From Natronococcus occultus SP4 (lineage in GTDB: Archaea; Halobacteriota; Halobacteria; Halobacteriales; Natrialbaceae), in NCBI RefSeq assembly GCF_000328685.1, contig NC_019974.1:1975001-2039000 (forward strand): a stretch of DNA of 64,000 bases. Reading direction: 5' to 3'. The notes below the pieces were generated by a model. The model had not been told where the DNA came from. It did not search any database and saw only the letters and a list, made by a program, of their open reading frames with translations. A program made the translations under genes and the position numbers. Below, one piece after another: positions 35,509-44,084 of the stretch (position 1 is the first letter of the stretch; the number at the start of each line of letters is the position of its first letter).

Positions 35509-35907
35509 ATGCGGATGGAACTGCGGGTGTGCAAACACTGCTACACCGGGGAGCACGGGAACGAACAGAAGACCGCGATCACGAAGGACATGGTCGATTG
35601 TGCCGAGGCGATCCGCGAGTACAAGGATCTCATCTCGCTGGACGCGGTGTACATCACCAAGGTCGAGGCCGGCGACGTCGGCGGCTCCGAGGAGCTGCCG
35701 ATCAACGTCGCAGGGATCGAGGACGACACGATCACGCTGCGGGACACCCAGCTCGTGATCGAGGACGAAGACGAGAGCGTCCTGGTCTACCCCGAGCCGG
35801 CGGACATCCTCGAGGTGTTGACCCGGAACCTCGATCAGATCAACGAGCGGACCCGCCAGGACGTCGTCGTCGACATCTCGGCCGACAGCGCGGAACTGAT
35901 CACCTGA
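35509..35907 (+). CDS. Conserved hypothetical protein with an N-terminal CxxC
   Basis: The protein has 132 residues (ATG 35509; a second ATG at 35515 is also possible). It begins MRMELRVCKHCYTGEHG, has a central beta-rich stretch SLDAVYITKVEAGDVGGSEELPINVAGI, and a C-terminal helix ILEVLTRNLDQINERTRQD. The single CxxC with nearby His could bind zinc, possibly across a dimer. The product is acidic and soluble. I cannot assign a family. It is followed by a spacer with a long perfect palindrome. Confidence 0.75.
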   Translation: MRMELRVCKHCYTGEHGNEQKTAITKDMVDCAEAIREYKDLISLDAVYITKVEAGDVGGSEELPINVAGIEDDTITLRDTQLVIEDEDESVLVYPEPADILEVLTRNLDQINERTRQDVVVDISADSAELIT

Positions 35908-35956
35908 TCGACGTCCGTCCTCGCGACGGAGCGTCGCGCCGCCCGTTCGCTCCTCG

Positions 35957-35982
35957 AGTCAGGGTCGGATCCGACCCTGACT
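35957..35982. promoter_or_regulatory. 26-bp perfect palindrome between the 35509 and 36060 genes
   Basis: Arms of 13 bp (AGTCAGGGTCGGA and its exact complement) meet without a spacer around the centre GGATCC. It lies 50 bp after the 35509 stop and 78 bp before the ATG at 36060. No oligo-T run follows closely, which argues against a classic terminator, although a GCTTTTCG occurs 30 bp on. A binding site for a dimeric regulator of the iron-sulfur gene, or a transcript-end hairpin, are both possible. The TATA-like GTTTTACA at 36027-36034 is the likely promoter of the 36060 gene. Confidence 0.55.
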
Positions 35983-36059
35983 GACGGCCCGAAACTGCCC
36001 GTTCGTCGGAGCTTTTCGTCGCGACAGTTTTACAACCGAGCCATTGCTACCTGCGTGCG

Positions 36060-38195
36060 ATGAACGAGGGTGCGTTTGTCTGTTCCTGTGCTGGGACCTG
36101 CGATATCGATCTCGAGGAGGCGCGGGAGGGGATCGAGGACGTCGAGGTTGCTGCGAGCTCGCAGCTGCTCTGCCAGGACAAGCTCGAGGCGTTCGAACAG
36201 GTAATAGAGGAGTACGAACTCGACGAGATGGTCGTCACCTGTCCCGAGGCGAAAGCCCAGGAGAAAATCGAGGCCGCGGCCGAGCGACAGGGGCTCCGGG
36301 CCGACAACGTCGAGTTCGTCGATCAGCGCGAGGGAGCGGGGTGGGTCCACGAGCGCGAGGCCGCGACCGCCAAGACCTCGCGGCTGGTCAACGCGGCCAC
36401 CGCCGGCCAGGAGGCCGACCGACGGCCGCGGTCGAGCATTCACCGGGCCGGTTACGAGGTGGTCGTCGTCGGCGATCCGAGCACGGCCGCGGCGATCGCC
36501 GACTCCGCGGACGTGACGCTGCTCGCGAACGGCGAGGAGCTGGCGACCGCCGACGCCGACCTCGAGGACGTCGACGTCGAGCGGGGCCGCGTCGTCGACG
36601 TCGACGGCAAGTACGGCGAGTTCGAGCTGACCGTCGAGGCGCTCGTGACCGACGACTGCATCTCCTGTATGAAATGCGTCCACGAGGGGCCCGACGGGAT
36701 GGTGACCCGCTACCCGGTCGACATCGATCCCGAGGCCCCGGTCGGGGAGTGGGTGACGGTCTGTCCGACCGACGCCATCGAGATGGAGGGCGTCGAGCGG
36801 ACGATCGAGTGCGATCAGGTGATCTACCCCGAGGGGGAGGGGCCGATCGGCGGCCAGCGGGGCTACCACACGGGCCCGGTCGACGCGGCGACGGTCAACG
36901 AGGTCGAACGGCTGCTCGGCGGGTTCGAGGGGATCGACTTCCTGGATCTGGAGATGGAGGTCTGTGCCGCCGGGACGTCCGGCGAGATGGGCTGTAACGA
37001 GTGCGTCGAGGCCTGTCCCCACGACGCGGTCGAGCGGGCCGCGATCGACGAGGTCGAGTTCCACCTCGACAGCTGCCAGAACTGCGGGGCCTGTACCAGC
37101 GCCTGTCCGACCGGTGCGACCCAGCTCCAGGAGCCGAGCAACGAGCGCCTCGCCCGCGAGGTCGAGGCGCTGCTGGCGCCGACGGGCGACGACGGCGGGT
37201 TCGTCAGCGGACTCCTCGGGGGTTCGAGCGCGAGCATCGAGACGCCGATGATCGCGTTCGTCTGTTCGGAGCGCGCCCAGAACGCGCTCCAGGAGTACGG
37301 CCGACTGGCGGCCGCGGGGCGGGCCGATCTCGAGTATCCCCCGATCCTGCCCGTCTCGGTCAACTGCACCGACACCGTCGGCGAGGCCCACGTCCTCCAC
37401 GCGCTGGCGGCCGGCGCCGACGGCGTCGCGATCGTCGGCTGCGGCGGGAGCTGTCTCCACTCCGGCCCGGATCCGAAAGCCGAGCTCGTCGAGCGGGTCA
37501 ACCGGGCGACGACCGATCTGGGACTGGGCGAGCGAGTCTCCTTCTTCGCGCCCAACCCCGACGAGCCCGAGGCGTTCGTCGAGGAGCTCTCCGAGTTCGC
37601 CGTCACGGAACTCGAGGCGTCGCCGATCCCCGCCGGCGAGCACGAGGCGACGGGCGAGATCGACGACCCCGGGCGGGAGAATCCACCGTTCGACAGCCAC
37701 GGCTGGACCCTCGAGAGCGTCCGGGCGATCCTCGACCACGTCGAGCCCGAGCGGGAGGTGATCCGCGGGCTGAAGGACTTCGGGATCGTCGACGTCGCGG
37801 ACGGCTGTACGCTGACCCCGACCTGTACGAGCTACTGTCCGACCGACGCGCTCCGGCGCACGGAGAACGGCCTCGATTTCAACCACGAGCGCTGTGTCAA
37901 CTGCGGGCTCTGCGAGGACGTCTGCGTCGAGGGCGTCATCAGCGTCAAGGACGGGCTCGACCTGTCGCTGCTGCCGGAGAACAAGGCGACGGAGCCGGAC
38001 CCCGCCTGGGAGCGGGTGTACGAGGGCTCGATGCTGTCGTGTGCCGGCTGCGGCCAGGAGTTCACCAGCGAGGCGACCGCCGACGCGATCGAGGACCAGA
38101 TCGGCGACGTCGTCACCGACCTCGCTCCCGACACCGAGGAGAGCATCTTCCAGTACTGTCCGGAGTGTCGCGCGCGGCTGCTCCACGACGTGTAG
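36060..38195 (+). CDS. Multi-cluster iron-sulfur protein: HdrA-like N-terminus, ferredoxins, MvhD-like domain
   Basis: The protein has 711 residues. Residues 1-115 resemble the N-terminal domain of HdrA (Cys8, Cys10, Cys14; LLCQ; VVTCPEAK; WVHEREAATAKTSRLVNAA). There is no FAD domain. Ferredoxin-type Cys groups follow: CISCMKC with a distant CPTD, then CNECVEACP and CQNCGACTSACP (about 200-355). An MvhD-like domain (about 390-520) contains FVCSE, VNCTD, GADGVAIVGCGGSCLHSG and a final AFVEEL helix. Another ferredoxin (CTSYCP, CVNCGLCEDVC) and a C-terminal zinc ribbon (CAGCG, CPEC) complete it. It is probably a cytoplasmic electron-transfer adaptor. A TATA-like element 26 nt upstream fits this start. 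Confidence 0.85.
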   Translation: MNEGAFVCSCAGTCDIDLEEAREGIEDVEVAASSQLLCQDKLEAFEQVIEEYELDEMVVTCPEAKAQEKIEAAAERQGLRADNVEFVDQREGAGWVHEREAATAKTSRLVNAATAGQEADRRPRSSIHRAGYEVVVVGDPSTAAAIADSADVTLLANGEELATADADLEDVDVERGRVVDVDGKYGEFELTVEALVTDDCISCMKCVHEGPDGMVTRYPVDIDPEAPVGEWVTVCPTDAIEMEGVERTIECDQVIYPEGEGPIGGQRGYHTGPVDAATVNEVERLLGGFEGIDFLDLEMEVCAAGTSGEMGCNECVEACPHDAVERAAIDEVEFHLDSCQNCGACTSACPTGATQLQEPSNERLAREVEALLAPTGDDGGFVSGLLGGSSASIETPMIAFVCSERAQNALQEYGRLAAAGRADLEYPPILPVSVNCTDTVGEAHVLHALAAGADGVAIVGCGGSCLHSGPDPKAELVERVNRATTDLGLGERVSFFAPNPDEPEAFVEELSEFAVTELEASPIPAGEHEATGEIDDPGRENPPFDSHGWTLESVRAILDHVEPEREVIRGLKDFGIVDVADGCTLTPTCTSYCPTDALRRTENGLDFNHERCVNCGLCEDVCVEGVISVKDGLDLSLLPENKATEPDPAWERVYEGSMLSCAGCGQEFTSEATADAIEDQIGDVVTDLAPDTEESIFQYCPECRARLLHDV

Positions 38196-38237
38196 CCGCT
38201 CTCGAGGACTCTCGAATCGCTGTTTTTGGACCGCGGC

Positions 38238-38984
38238 TCACTCGGGGTGTTCGATCGTCCAGTCGGCCTTCTCGGCGGCCGTCGCAAGCGGGACGAACTC
38301 CCAGCCGGCCTCGTCGGCGATCCACGCCTCGCTCTCGGCGCCGACGACGACCATCCGCTCGGCGTAGAACATCGAGTCGGGCGTGACGTCCGCGAGTCGC
38401 TCAGCCGGACCAGTCTCGGAACCGCCGAAGAAGTCGAGTTCGATCCGCTCGTCGCGCTGGAACTTCCGGATCGCCGGCGTCGAGACCGTCCCGACGATCC
38501 CGATCCAGTCGGCCCACCCCCTGGCGTCGCCGACGACGAACTGCGGGTCCTCGAGCCGGTTGATCGCCTGGTAGGTGAACGCGAGGGTCATGTCGTCGGC
38601 CGACGTCGCCTCGCCGTGATCGGTCGTCCGGGGCGTCGAGTCGGTCGACGCCGTCCCGTCCGTTTCCGTTTCGGCCTCCGACGCCGCGCTCGTACTCCCG
38701 CCGGCGCCGCCTCCGCCGCGATCCTCCGGGACGCCGACCGGCCCCTCCGTGGCTCCCGGGACCTGTGGCACGCGTCGTGGCGCCTCAGTGTCGTCGCCGT
38801 CGTCCTCGGCGTCGCTCCCGGGAGACGCTTCGGTCGTCGCCTCCGAGGACGTCTCCCCCCAAACGGGGTCGGCCTCGTTCTCCGGATCTCCCTCGCCCTG
38901 CCAGAGCCAGTCGCCGTAGGTGGCCGCCTCGTCGTCCTCGTCCTCGCCGACGTCCATCTCGTCGAGGTCGATACTGTCGGTCAT
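38238..38984 (-). CDS. DUF7124-like haloarchaeal protein (long paralogue)
   Basis: The protein has 248 residues. The first 125 are an acidic, Ser/Thr/Gly/Glu-rich disordered region with YGDWLWQGEGD near the start. The C-terminal domain begins DMTLAFTYQAINRLEDP, continues GDARGWADWIGIVG and FFGGSE, and ends AAEKADWTIEHPE. These blocks match the 18220 protein in order and spacing. Its ATG overlaps the stop of a possible 56-residue ORF by 4 nt. It is convergent with the iron-sulfur gene, 42 bp away. Function is unknown. Confidence 0.82.
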   Translation of the reverse strand: MTDSIDLDEMDVGEDEDDEAATYGDWLWQGEGDPENEADPVWGETSSEATTEASPGSDAEDDGDDTEAPRRVPQVPGATEGPVGVPEDRGGGGAGGSTSAASEAETETDGTASTDSTPRTTDHGEATSADDMTLAFTYQAINRLEDPQFVVGDARGWADWIGIVGTVSTPAIRKFQRDERIELDFFGGSETGPAERLADVTPDSMFYAERMVVVGAESEAWIADEAGWEFVPLATAAEKADWTIEHPE

Positions 38985-39151
38985 CGGCGACGGACGCCCC
39001 CCTCGAGCGGTCGGCTACCGGTTCCGGATCGTCGCCCGTCTCTCGCGGTCGCGGCTGCCAGTTCCACCCCGACCGTGACGGACCGTCTCCCGGCGTCCTC
39101 GGCCGTTCGGACGCTCCGTGACCGGTCGATCGGCAGTGTTGTCGTGGCCAT
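38981..39151 (-). CDS. Possible 56-residue basic protein coupled to the 38238 gene
   Basis: The frame runs from ATG 39151 (MATTTLPIDRSRSVRTAED) to a TGA overlapping the next ATG as ATGA. Such overlaps are common for co-translated genes in this window. The product is Arg-rich (ending GGVRRR), which is unusual for a haloarchaeal protein and weakens the case. The first residues resemble the start of the 17938 small protein (MATTTS), which also precedes a DUF7124-like gene. The spacer beyond it contains possible promoter stretches. Confidence 0.35.
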   Translation of the reverse strand: MATTTLPIDRSRSVRTAEDAGRRSVTVGVELAAATARDGRRSGTGSRPLEGGVRRR

Positions 39152-39253
39152 CGTCAGTAGTTCGCGGTGTAGAATTGGTAAATGCCACGGTGTCTGTGCT
39201 GCTGTTGGAACGTTGAACATATGGCTACCCAGAAGCGTAAACACTCAAGAGTA

Positions 39254-39296
39254 TTTAATAACCGATTCAGGTTATTCCGATTCAAAGGATTAATAA
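39254..39296 (+). promoter_or_regulatory. Promoter/operator of the formate-dehydrogenase-like operon
   Basis: A perfect inverted repeat AATAACC-GATTCA-GGTTATT spans 39257-39276 and overlaps a TATA-like TTTAATA (39254-39260). A second TATA-like TTAATAA (39290-39296) lies 24 nt before the ATG at 39320, so it is the better TATA box, giving a leaderless mRNA. CCGATTCA occurs twice (39262-39269 and 39277-39284). The repeat would sit just upstream of the used promoter, where activators or repressors bind in haloarchaea. Confidence 0.5.
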
Positions 39297-39319
39297 CTCG
39301 AGATTACTTTCACCGACCT

Positions 39320-42310
39320 ATGTCTCGGTCATCACTCGACCTTGATCGGCGGGGGTTCCTGAAAGCCGGTGCTGCGGGGACCCTCGCAACGGCGGTCGGG
39401 GGGCGAACGCTTCTTCAGCAGCGAGCAGCCGCGGACGAAGACGACGTCGTCGACCCCGACGCAGCGGATGAGCTGGTGAAGACTGTCTGTACACACTGTT
39501 CGGTCGGCTGTGGGGTACAGATGGCCGTCGATGAGGGGGCTGTCGTCGGACAGGAAACCTGGGACGACAACCCGGTCAATCAGGGCGGGCTCTGCTCGAA
39601 AGGTGCCTCGTTGACCCAGTCGGTCAACTCCGACCGACGGCTGAAGAAGCCGCTGAAACTCGAGGACGGCGAATGGATCCAGATGGAGTGGGACGAGATC
39701 CTCGAGGAGATCACCGGTCGGCTCAACGAGATCCGCGAGGACGTCGGCCCCCACGGTACGTTCTGGGCGGGGTCGGCGAAACACAGCAACGAGGCCGCCT
39801 ACCTGATCCGGAAACTCTCCGCGCTCTACGGCACGAACAACATCGACCACCAGGCGCGGATCTGTCACTCGACGACCGTCGAGGGGATCGCGAACACCTG
39901 GGGTGTCGGCGCCATGACGAACAACTCGAACGACATGGCGAACGTCGACGTCAACCTCATTATCGGCCACAACCCCCTCGAGAGCCATCCCGTCGCCTGG
40001 CAGTACTTCCAGGAGGCCCAGGAACGGGGCGGGAAACACATCGTCGCCGAACCGCGTTACACCAAGACCGCGGCCGCGGCCGACGACTACTACCAGTTCC
40101 GCTCGGGAACGGACGTCGCGCTCATCTACGGGCTGATCTATCACATCGTCTACAACCTCGAGGCCCACGACGAGGAGTTCATCGAGAGCCGCGTGATGGT
40201 CGACACCTGGGAGGAGTTCCGCGACGACGTCCTCCCCGAGTACGACCTCGAGACCGTCTCCGACATCTGTGGGATCTCCGAGGACGAACTGCGGGAGCTC
40301 GCCGAGGAGCTCGCCGACGCCGAGGTGAGCTGCGTCGAGTGGGCAATGGGCGGCACCCAGCACAACAACGCGACGGGCAACGTCCGGGCGTACGCGATGT
40401 TGAACCTGACGCTCGGCCACGCCGCCCAGTCCGGCGGCGGCACGCCGATCTTCCGGGGTCACGACAACGTCCAGGGCGCAACCGACCTCGGTGTCGACTC
40501 GGGCAACACCCCCGGCTACTACGGGCTCGGCCAGGACGCCTGGGAGCACTGGGCCAACGTCTGGACCGAGACCGAAAGCACCTCCGGGGAGATCAGCTAC
40601 GACGAGCTCCACGACCGGTTCCACTCGACGGAGCTGATGGAGAAACGCGGGTTTGCGGTCTCGCGCTGGTACGAGGGCGTCCTCGACGAGGACTGGGAGA
40701 TCTACCAGCCCGATCCGCTTCGGGCGGCGGTCTTCTGGGGCCACGGGCTCGCGTCGCTCACCGAGTACAAGAAGGTGCGACGCGCGGTCAACGAGCTGGA
40801 TTTCATCGTCAACATCGACGTCTTCCCGAACCAGGTCGCCGAACTCACCGACAGCGACACCGACGTCTACATGCTGCCGGCCTCGACCAACATCGAGGAG
40901 GCCGGCAGCGTCGTCAACACCGGCCGTCAGATCCAGTGGCGGTCCAAAGCGATCGAGCCCCGCCACGACTCCAAGGAAGACTGGAAGCTGCTGTGTGAGT
41001 TCGCCGACCACCTCGGCTTCGGCGAGCACTTCGACTACGACGAGGTCGAGGACGTCACGCGGGAGATCAACCTCGGCGTCCGATCGGTCGGATACGTGGG
41101 GCACACGCCCGAACGGCTGAAGCTCCACCAGGAGAACACCGAGCTGTTCAGCGCGGAGGACCTGCAGGCGGATCTCGACGAGGACCACGAGCTGTACGAC
41201 GAGCTCGACGGCGACTTCTACGGGCTGCCGTGGCCGTGCTGGCACGAGGACCACCCCGGGACGCCGATCCTCTACGACGCCTCGCTACACCCCTCCGAGG
41301 GCGGGATGGACTTCCGCGCCCGGTGGTGGGGCGAGGAGGACCCGGACGTCGATCCCGAGGATCAGCTTCGGGATCCGTTCGAGCCGGACTGGTGGGACGG
41401 CGAGATCGAGGGCGTCCCCCAGTACCCCATGTTCTCGACGGTGCTTCCGGACCCCGAGAACCCGGCCGCAGCGACGATCCCGATCGAGGGCGCGTTCGAC
41501 GAGGGGACGTCGGTCGCCGACGTCGCCCAGGCACTGGCCGACGAGGGGTACGATATCGACCTCGAGGAGTACGCGGAGTTCGACAACCCACAGCCCGACG
41601 CCCCGTGGGGCCGCGGCCGGGCCCGGATGAAGGCCTGGAACCTCGAGGACGAGATCCCCGTCCACCGCGAGCCCGCGGTGACGCCCCGGCCCGACCTCGT
41701 CGACGACTACCCCTGTAACGAGCGCGTCGAGGATCACTGGCGGCTCGAACTCGACAACGCGGGCGTCCAGCAGGACAACATCGACGCGGTCGAGGAGCTC
41801 GCCGACGCCGGCGACGCCGACCCGCTGGTCCTCACTTCCGGACGACAGGTCGAACACAAGGGTGCCGGCGCGGTGACCCGCAGCACGCAGGGAACCGCAT
41901 CGCGAGCGCCGATGATGTACCTCGAGATCCATCCCGACGTCGCCGAGAACGACCTCGGCGGCGTCGAGGAGGGCGACTGGATCGTCGTCACGACCCCGCA
42001 CGCCGAGATGGTCATTCAGGCCAGACCGACGGGTCGGGTCCCCGAGGACCACGCGTTCGCCCCGTACCACTGGAGCGGAATCCTCGAGGGCGAATCGATG
42101 ATGGACAGCGTCCCGGACGGGATGGAGCCGCTGGTGATCGGCGAAACGATCAACAGCGGGACCGCCCCCGCGTACGACCGCGAGACCCAGATGCAGGAGA
42201 CGAAGACGACGCTGTGTAACGTCCGGGTAGCCGAGGACGACGAGATCCCCGAGCTGACGGACCAGCAGCTCCAGTGGCAGGAACAGCGCATCAACCGTCA
42301 CAAGCGATAG
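39320..42310 (+). CDS. Tat-exported molybdopterin oxidoreductase, formate dehydrogenase-N-like catalytic subunit
   Basis: The protein has 996 residues. It starts with a twin-arginine signal (DRRGFLKAG, residues 9-17). The [4Fe-4S] ligands are Cys57, Cys60, Cys64 (CTHCSVGC) and Cys92. Cys182-His183 in ARICHSTTV replaces the selenocysteine-His of E. coli FdnG. The block RGHDNVQGATDLG is characteristic of the FDH-N clade. A C-terminal molybdopterin dinucleotide domain contains LVLTSGRQVEHKG. Acidic insertions near 640-800 are haloarchaeal. ATG 39320 is chosen because family and signal start there, although the frame is open to 39182. It probably oxidises formate outside the membrane. The stop is 10 nt before the Fe-S subunit. 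Confidence 0.9.
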   Translation: MSRSSLDLDRRGFLKAGAAGTLATAVGGRTLLQQRAAADEDDVVDPDAADELVKTVCTHCSVGCGVQMAVDEGAVVGQETWDDNPVNQGGLCSKGASLTQSVNSDRRLKKPLKLEDGEWIQMEWDEILEEITGRLNEIREDVGPHGTFWAGSAKHSNEAAYLIRKLSALYGTNNIDHQARICHSTTVEGIANTWGVGAMTNNSNDMANVDVNLIIGHNPLESHPVAWQYFQEAQERGGKHIVAEPRYTKTAAAADDYYQFRSGTDVALIYGLIYHIVYNLEAHDEEFIESRVMVDTWEEFRDDVLPEYDLETVSDICGISEDELRELAEELADAEVSCVEWAMGGTQHNNATGNVRAYAMLNLTLGHAAQSGGGTPIFRGHDNVQGATDLGVDSGNTPGYYGLGQDAWEHWANVWTETESTSGEISYDELHDRFHSTELMEKRGFAVSRWYEGVLDEDWEIYQPDPLRAAVFWGHGLASLTEYKKVRRAVNELDFIVNIDVFPNQVAELTDSDTDVYMLPASTNIEEAGSVVNTGRQIQWRSKAIEPRHDSKEDWKLLCEFADHLGFGEHFDYDEVEDVTREINLGVRSVGYVGHTPERLKLHQENTELFSAEDLQADLDEDHELYDELDGDFYGLPWPCWHEDHPGTPILYDASLHPSEGGMDFRARWWGEEDPDVDPEDQLRDPFEPDWWDGEIEGVPQYPMFSTVLPDPENPAAATIPIEGAFDEGTSVADVAQALADEGYDIDLEEYAEFDNPQPDAPWGRGRARMKAWNLEDEIPVHREPAVTPRPDLVDDYPCNERVEDHWRLELDNAGVQQDNIDAVEELADAGDADPLVLTSGRQVEHKGAGAVTRSTQGTASRAPMMYLEIHPDVAENDLGGVEEGDWIVVTTPHAEMVIQARPTGRVPEDHAFAPYHWSGILEGESMMDSVPDGMEPLVIGETINSGTAPAYDRETQMQETKTTLCNVRVAEDDEIPELTDQQLQWQEQRINRHKR

Positions 42311-42320
42311 GTGAGAGTAC

Positions 42321-42923
42321 ATGAGCACACAAGAATCTAACAGCGGACCGGCACGAGTAATTCCGAACTGGGAGTCCTGTATCGACTGTGGCGCCTGCGA
42401 GGTCGCCTGTCAGCGCACCTGGGATCTCCCGCCGGAGAGCGACCGAATCCAGGTCGTCGCGATCGGTCACGGGACCGACGAGGAGGCGAACAAACCGATG
42501 CAGTGTTACAACTGCGCCGAAGCACCCTGCGTCGAGGTCTGTCCGACCGAGGCGCTGCGCATCCGCGACAGCGGGAGCGTCCGCGTCGACGCGGACATGT
42601 GCATTGGCTGTCACTACTGCGGCGTCGGCTGTCCGTTCGGCGCGCCCCAGTATCCCGACGCGGAAGTGCCGGAGGCCGAGGAGACCGAGCCGATGGGATC
42701 CCGGAGCAACGGCCTGATGGACAAGTGTACGACCTGCGAGCCGCGCCAGGAGGAGGGTCTCGAGCCCGCCTGTTCCTCGGAGTGTCCGACCGACGCCTTG
42801 CTGTTTGGCACCCCCGAGCAGCTCTCGGAGAAGCTCGACGAGGACGGCGTCTCGACGCCGTTCTCGGAGGAGGGCGCCGAGATCGTCTTCGGCGAGGACG
42901 CGGACGAGATCATGGGGGACTGA
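42321..42923 (+). CDS. Fe-S subunit with four [4Fe-4S] clusters (FdnH/DmsB-like)
   Basis: The protein has 200 residues. The cysteine groups are CIDCGACEVAC, CYNCAEAPCVEVCP, CIGCHYCGVGCP, and CTTC with CSSECP. Together these provide ligands for four cubane clusters, as in FdnH, DmsB and PsrB. It has no signal peptide, so it is probably exported in complex with the Tat-bearing catalytic subunit. The C-terminal 40 residues are acidic and lack the membrane helix of FdnH. Start supported by GGTGAGAG upstream. It transfers electrons from the catalytic subunit to the membrane anchor. Confidence 0.94.
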   Translation: MSTQESNSGPARVIPNWESCIDCGACEVACQRTWDLPPESDRIQVVAIGHGTDEEANKPMQCYNCAEAPCVEVCPTEALRIRDSGSVRVDADMCIGCHYCGVGCPFGAPQYPDAEVPEAEETEPMGSRSNGLMDKCTTCEPRQEEGLEPACSSECPTDALLFGTPEQLSEKLDEDGVSTPFSEEGAEIVFGEDADEIMGD

Positions 42924-42929
42924 CCACCG

Positions 42930-44036
42930 ATGCCAACCGAAGTCACGTTCGATCTTCCGTACAGTCAGTGGAACTGGCAGATCGGCGTCTACATCGCGCT
43001 GATCGGGATCGCCAGCGGCGCGTACCTGACGGGGTACGTCGCGGACCTGCTGGCCTCGCGGCGGGACGCCCGAGGCCACGGCGACGTCGCGAAGTACGGG
43101 TATCTCGCCGGACTGCTCGGACTGGCGATCGGGCCGCCGATCCTGCTGTCGCACCTCGCGACGCCGTTCCGGGCGATGCTGGTGCCGCTGACGATGACGA
43201 ACTTCGACTCGTGGATGACCATCGGCGCGTACCTGCTCGGCGGGCTCGGGCTGGGAGCGTTTCTGATGTTCGCCTGGGTCGCGTTCGGCCGAAACCGACC
43301 GCACGCGCCCGATCGGACCGGCTCTGGTACCGTCGTGGCCGACGGCGGCACGGAGCGTGGCCCCGCCAGAGCCGCGACGAGCGACGCGAACGGTGGACTG
43401 CGCGGCGTCGCGGATCGGGTCGGCCTGCTCGACCTGGTCGACTCGATCGCGGACGCCACCCGTCCCTCGGAGACGGTCCGGCTCGCGATCGGGGGCGTGT
43501 TCTCGCTCGCCGCGGCCGGCGTGCTGATCTACTCGGCGATGGCGTACGGCTCCGGGATGACCGAGCGGGTCCCGCTCTGGGACAAGACGTTCCTGCTACC
43601 GCTCCAGATCTTCGGCGGGCTGGGCGTCGGACTGGCCGCTGCGGTCGGGCTGGCTGCGCTGGCTAACCGCAACCCCGGCCGCGCCGTCCAGCAGTACTCG
43701 CTGGCGGTCGCCGGGCTGCTGGCGGCAGCGCTGGCGATGGTCGTCGCGACGGTCACGCTGCTGCCCGAGCAGCTTCCCGCCGCGGAGCCGGCAGTCGAGA
43801 ACCTGCTCACCACGTACGCCACGCTGTTCGTCGGCGTGGCCGTGATCGGCGGACTGGTCGTGCCGATCCTGCTGTCGGTCGGCGCGGTCGTCGGCCAGCG
43901 ACGCGGCGCGCTCTCGCCGACGGCGGCGACGGCGTCGTACGTCACCGTCGCCCTCCTCGCGGTAGTCGGGAAGGTCGCGCTGGCGCTGACCTACCTGCTC
44001 GCCGCCGAGTTCGAGCCGCTCATCCTCCCGCTGTAG
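42930..44036 (+). CDS. NrfD/PsrC-like membrane anchor subunit
   Basis: The protein has 368 residues with eight to nine predicted membrane helices. The N-terminus YSQWNWQIGVYIALIGIASGAYLTGYVADL and the block LATPFRAMLVPLTMTNFDSWMTIGAYLLG match NrfD/PsrC. A hydrophilic 60-residue insertion (about 125-185) separates the two halves. It begins 6 nt after the Fe-S gene. NrfD subunits contain no heme and exchange electrons with quinones. The combination with an FDH-N-type catalytic subunit replaces the cytochrome b (FdnI) of the E. coli enzyme. Confidence 0.9.
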   Translation: MPTEVTFDLPYSQWNWQIGVYIALIGIASGAYLTGYVADLLASRRDARGHGDVAKYGYLAGLLGLAIGPPILLSHLATPFRAMLVPLTMTNFDSWMTIGAYLLGGLGLGAFLMFAWVAFGRNRPHAPDRTGSGTVVADGGTERGPARAATSDANGGLRGVADRVGLLDLVDSIADATRPSETVRLAIGGVFSLAAAGVLIYSAMAYGSGMTERVPLWDKTFLLPLQIFGGLGVGLAAAVGLAALANRNPGRAVQQYSLAVAGLLAAALAMVVATVTLLPEQLPAAEPAVENLLTTYATLFVGVAVIGGLVVPILLSVGAVVGQRRGALSPTAATASYVTVALLAVVGKVALALTYLLAAEFEPLILPL

Positions 44037-44084
44037 GCGGCCCCGAGTCAACTCTTTTAACCCGAACTAACCCGTGGTACCGGT

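Noticed and set aside
36030-38186. A 718-residue open frame on the minus strand opposite the iron-sulfur fusion gene
   Set aside because: It is the codon-bias mirror of the real gene: full of Leu/Val/Asp/Arg phrases without any motif, while the plus strand carries clear ferredoxin and MvhD patterns.
39332-41254. A 640-residue open frame opposite the molybdopterin oxidoreductase
   Set aside because: The plus-strand protein has the Tat signal, cluster cysteines and FDH-N motifs; the antisense frame has no recognisable domain.
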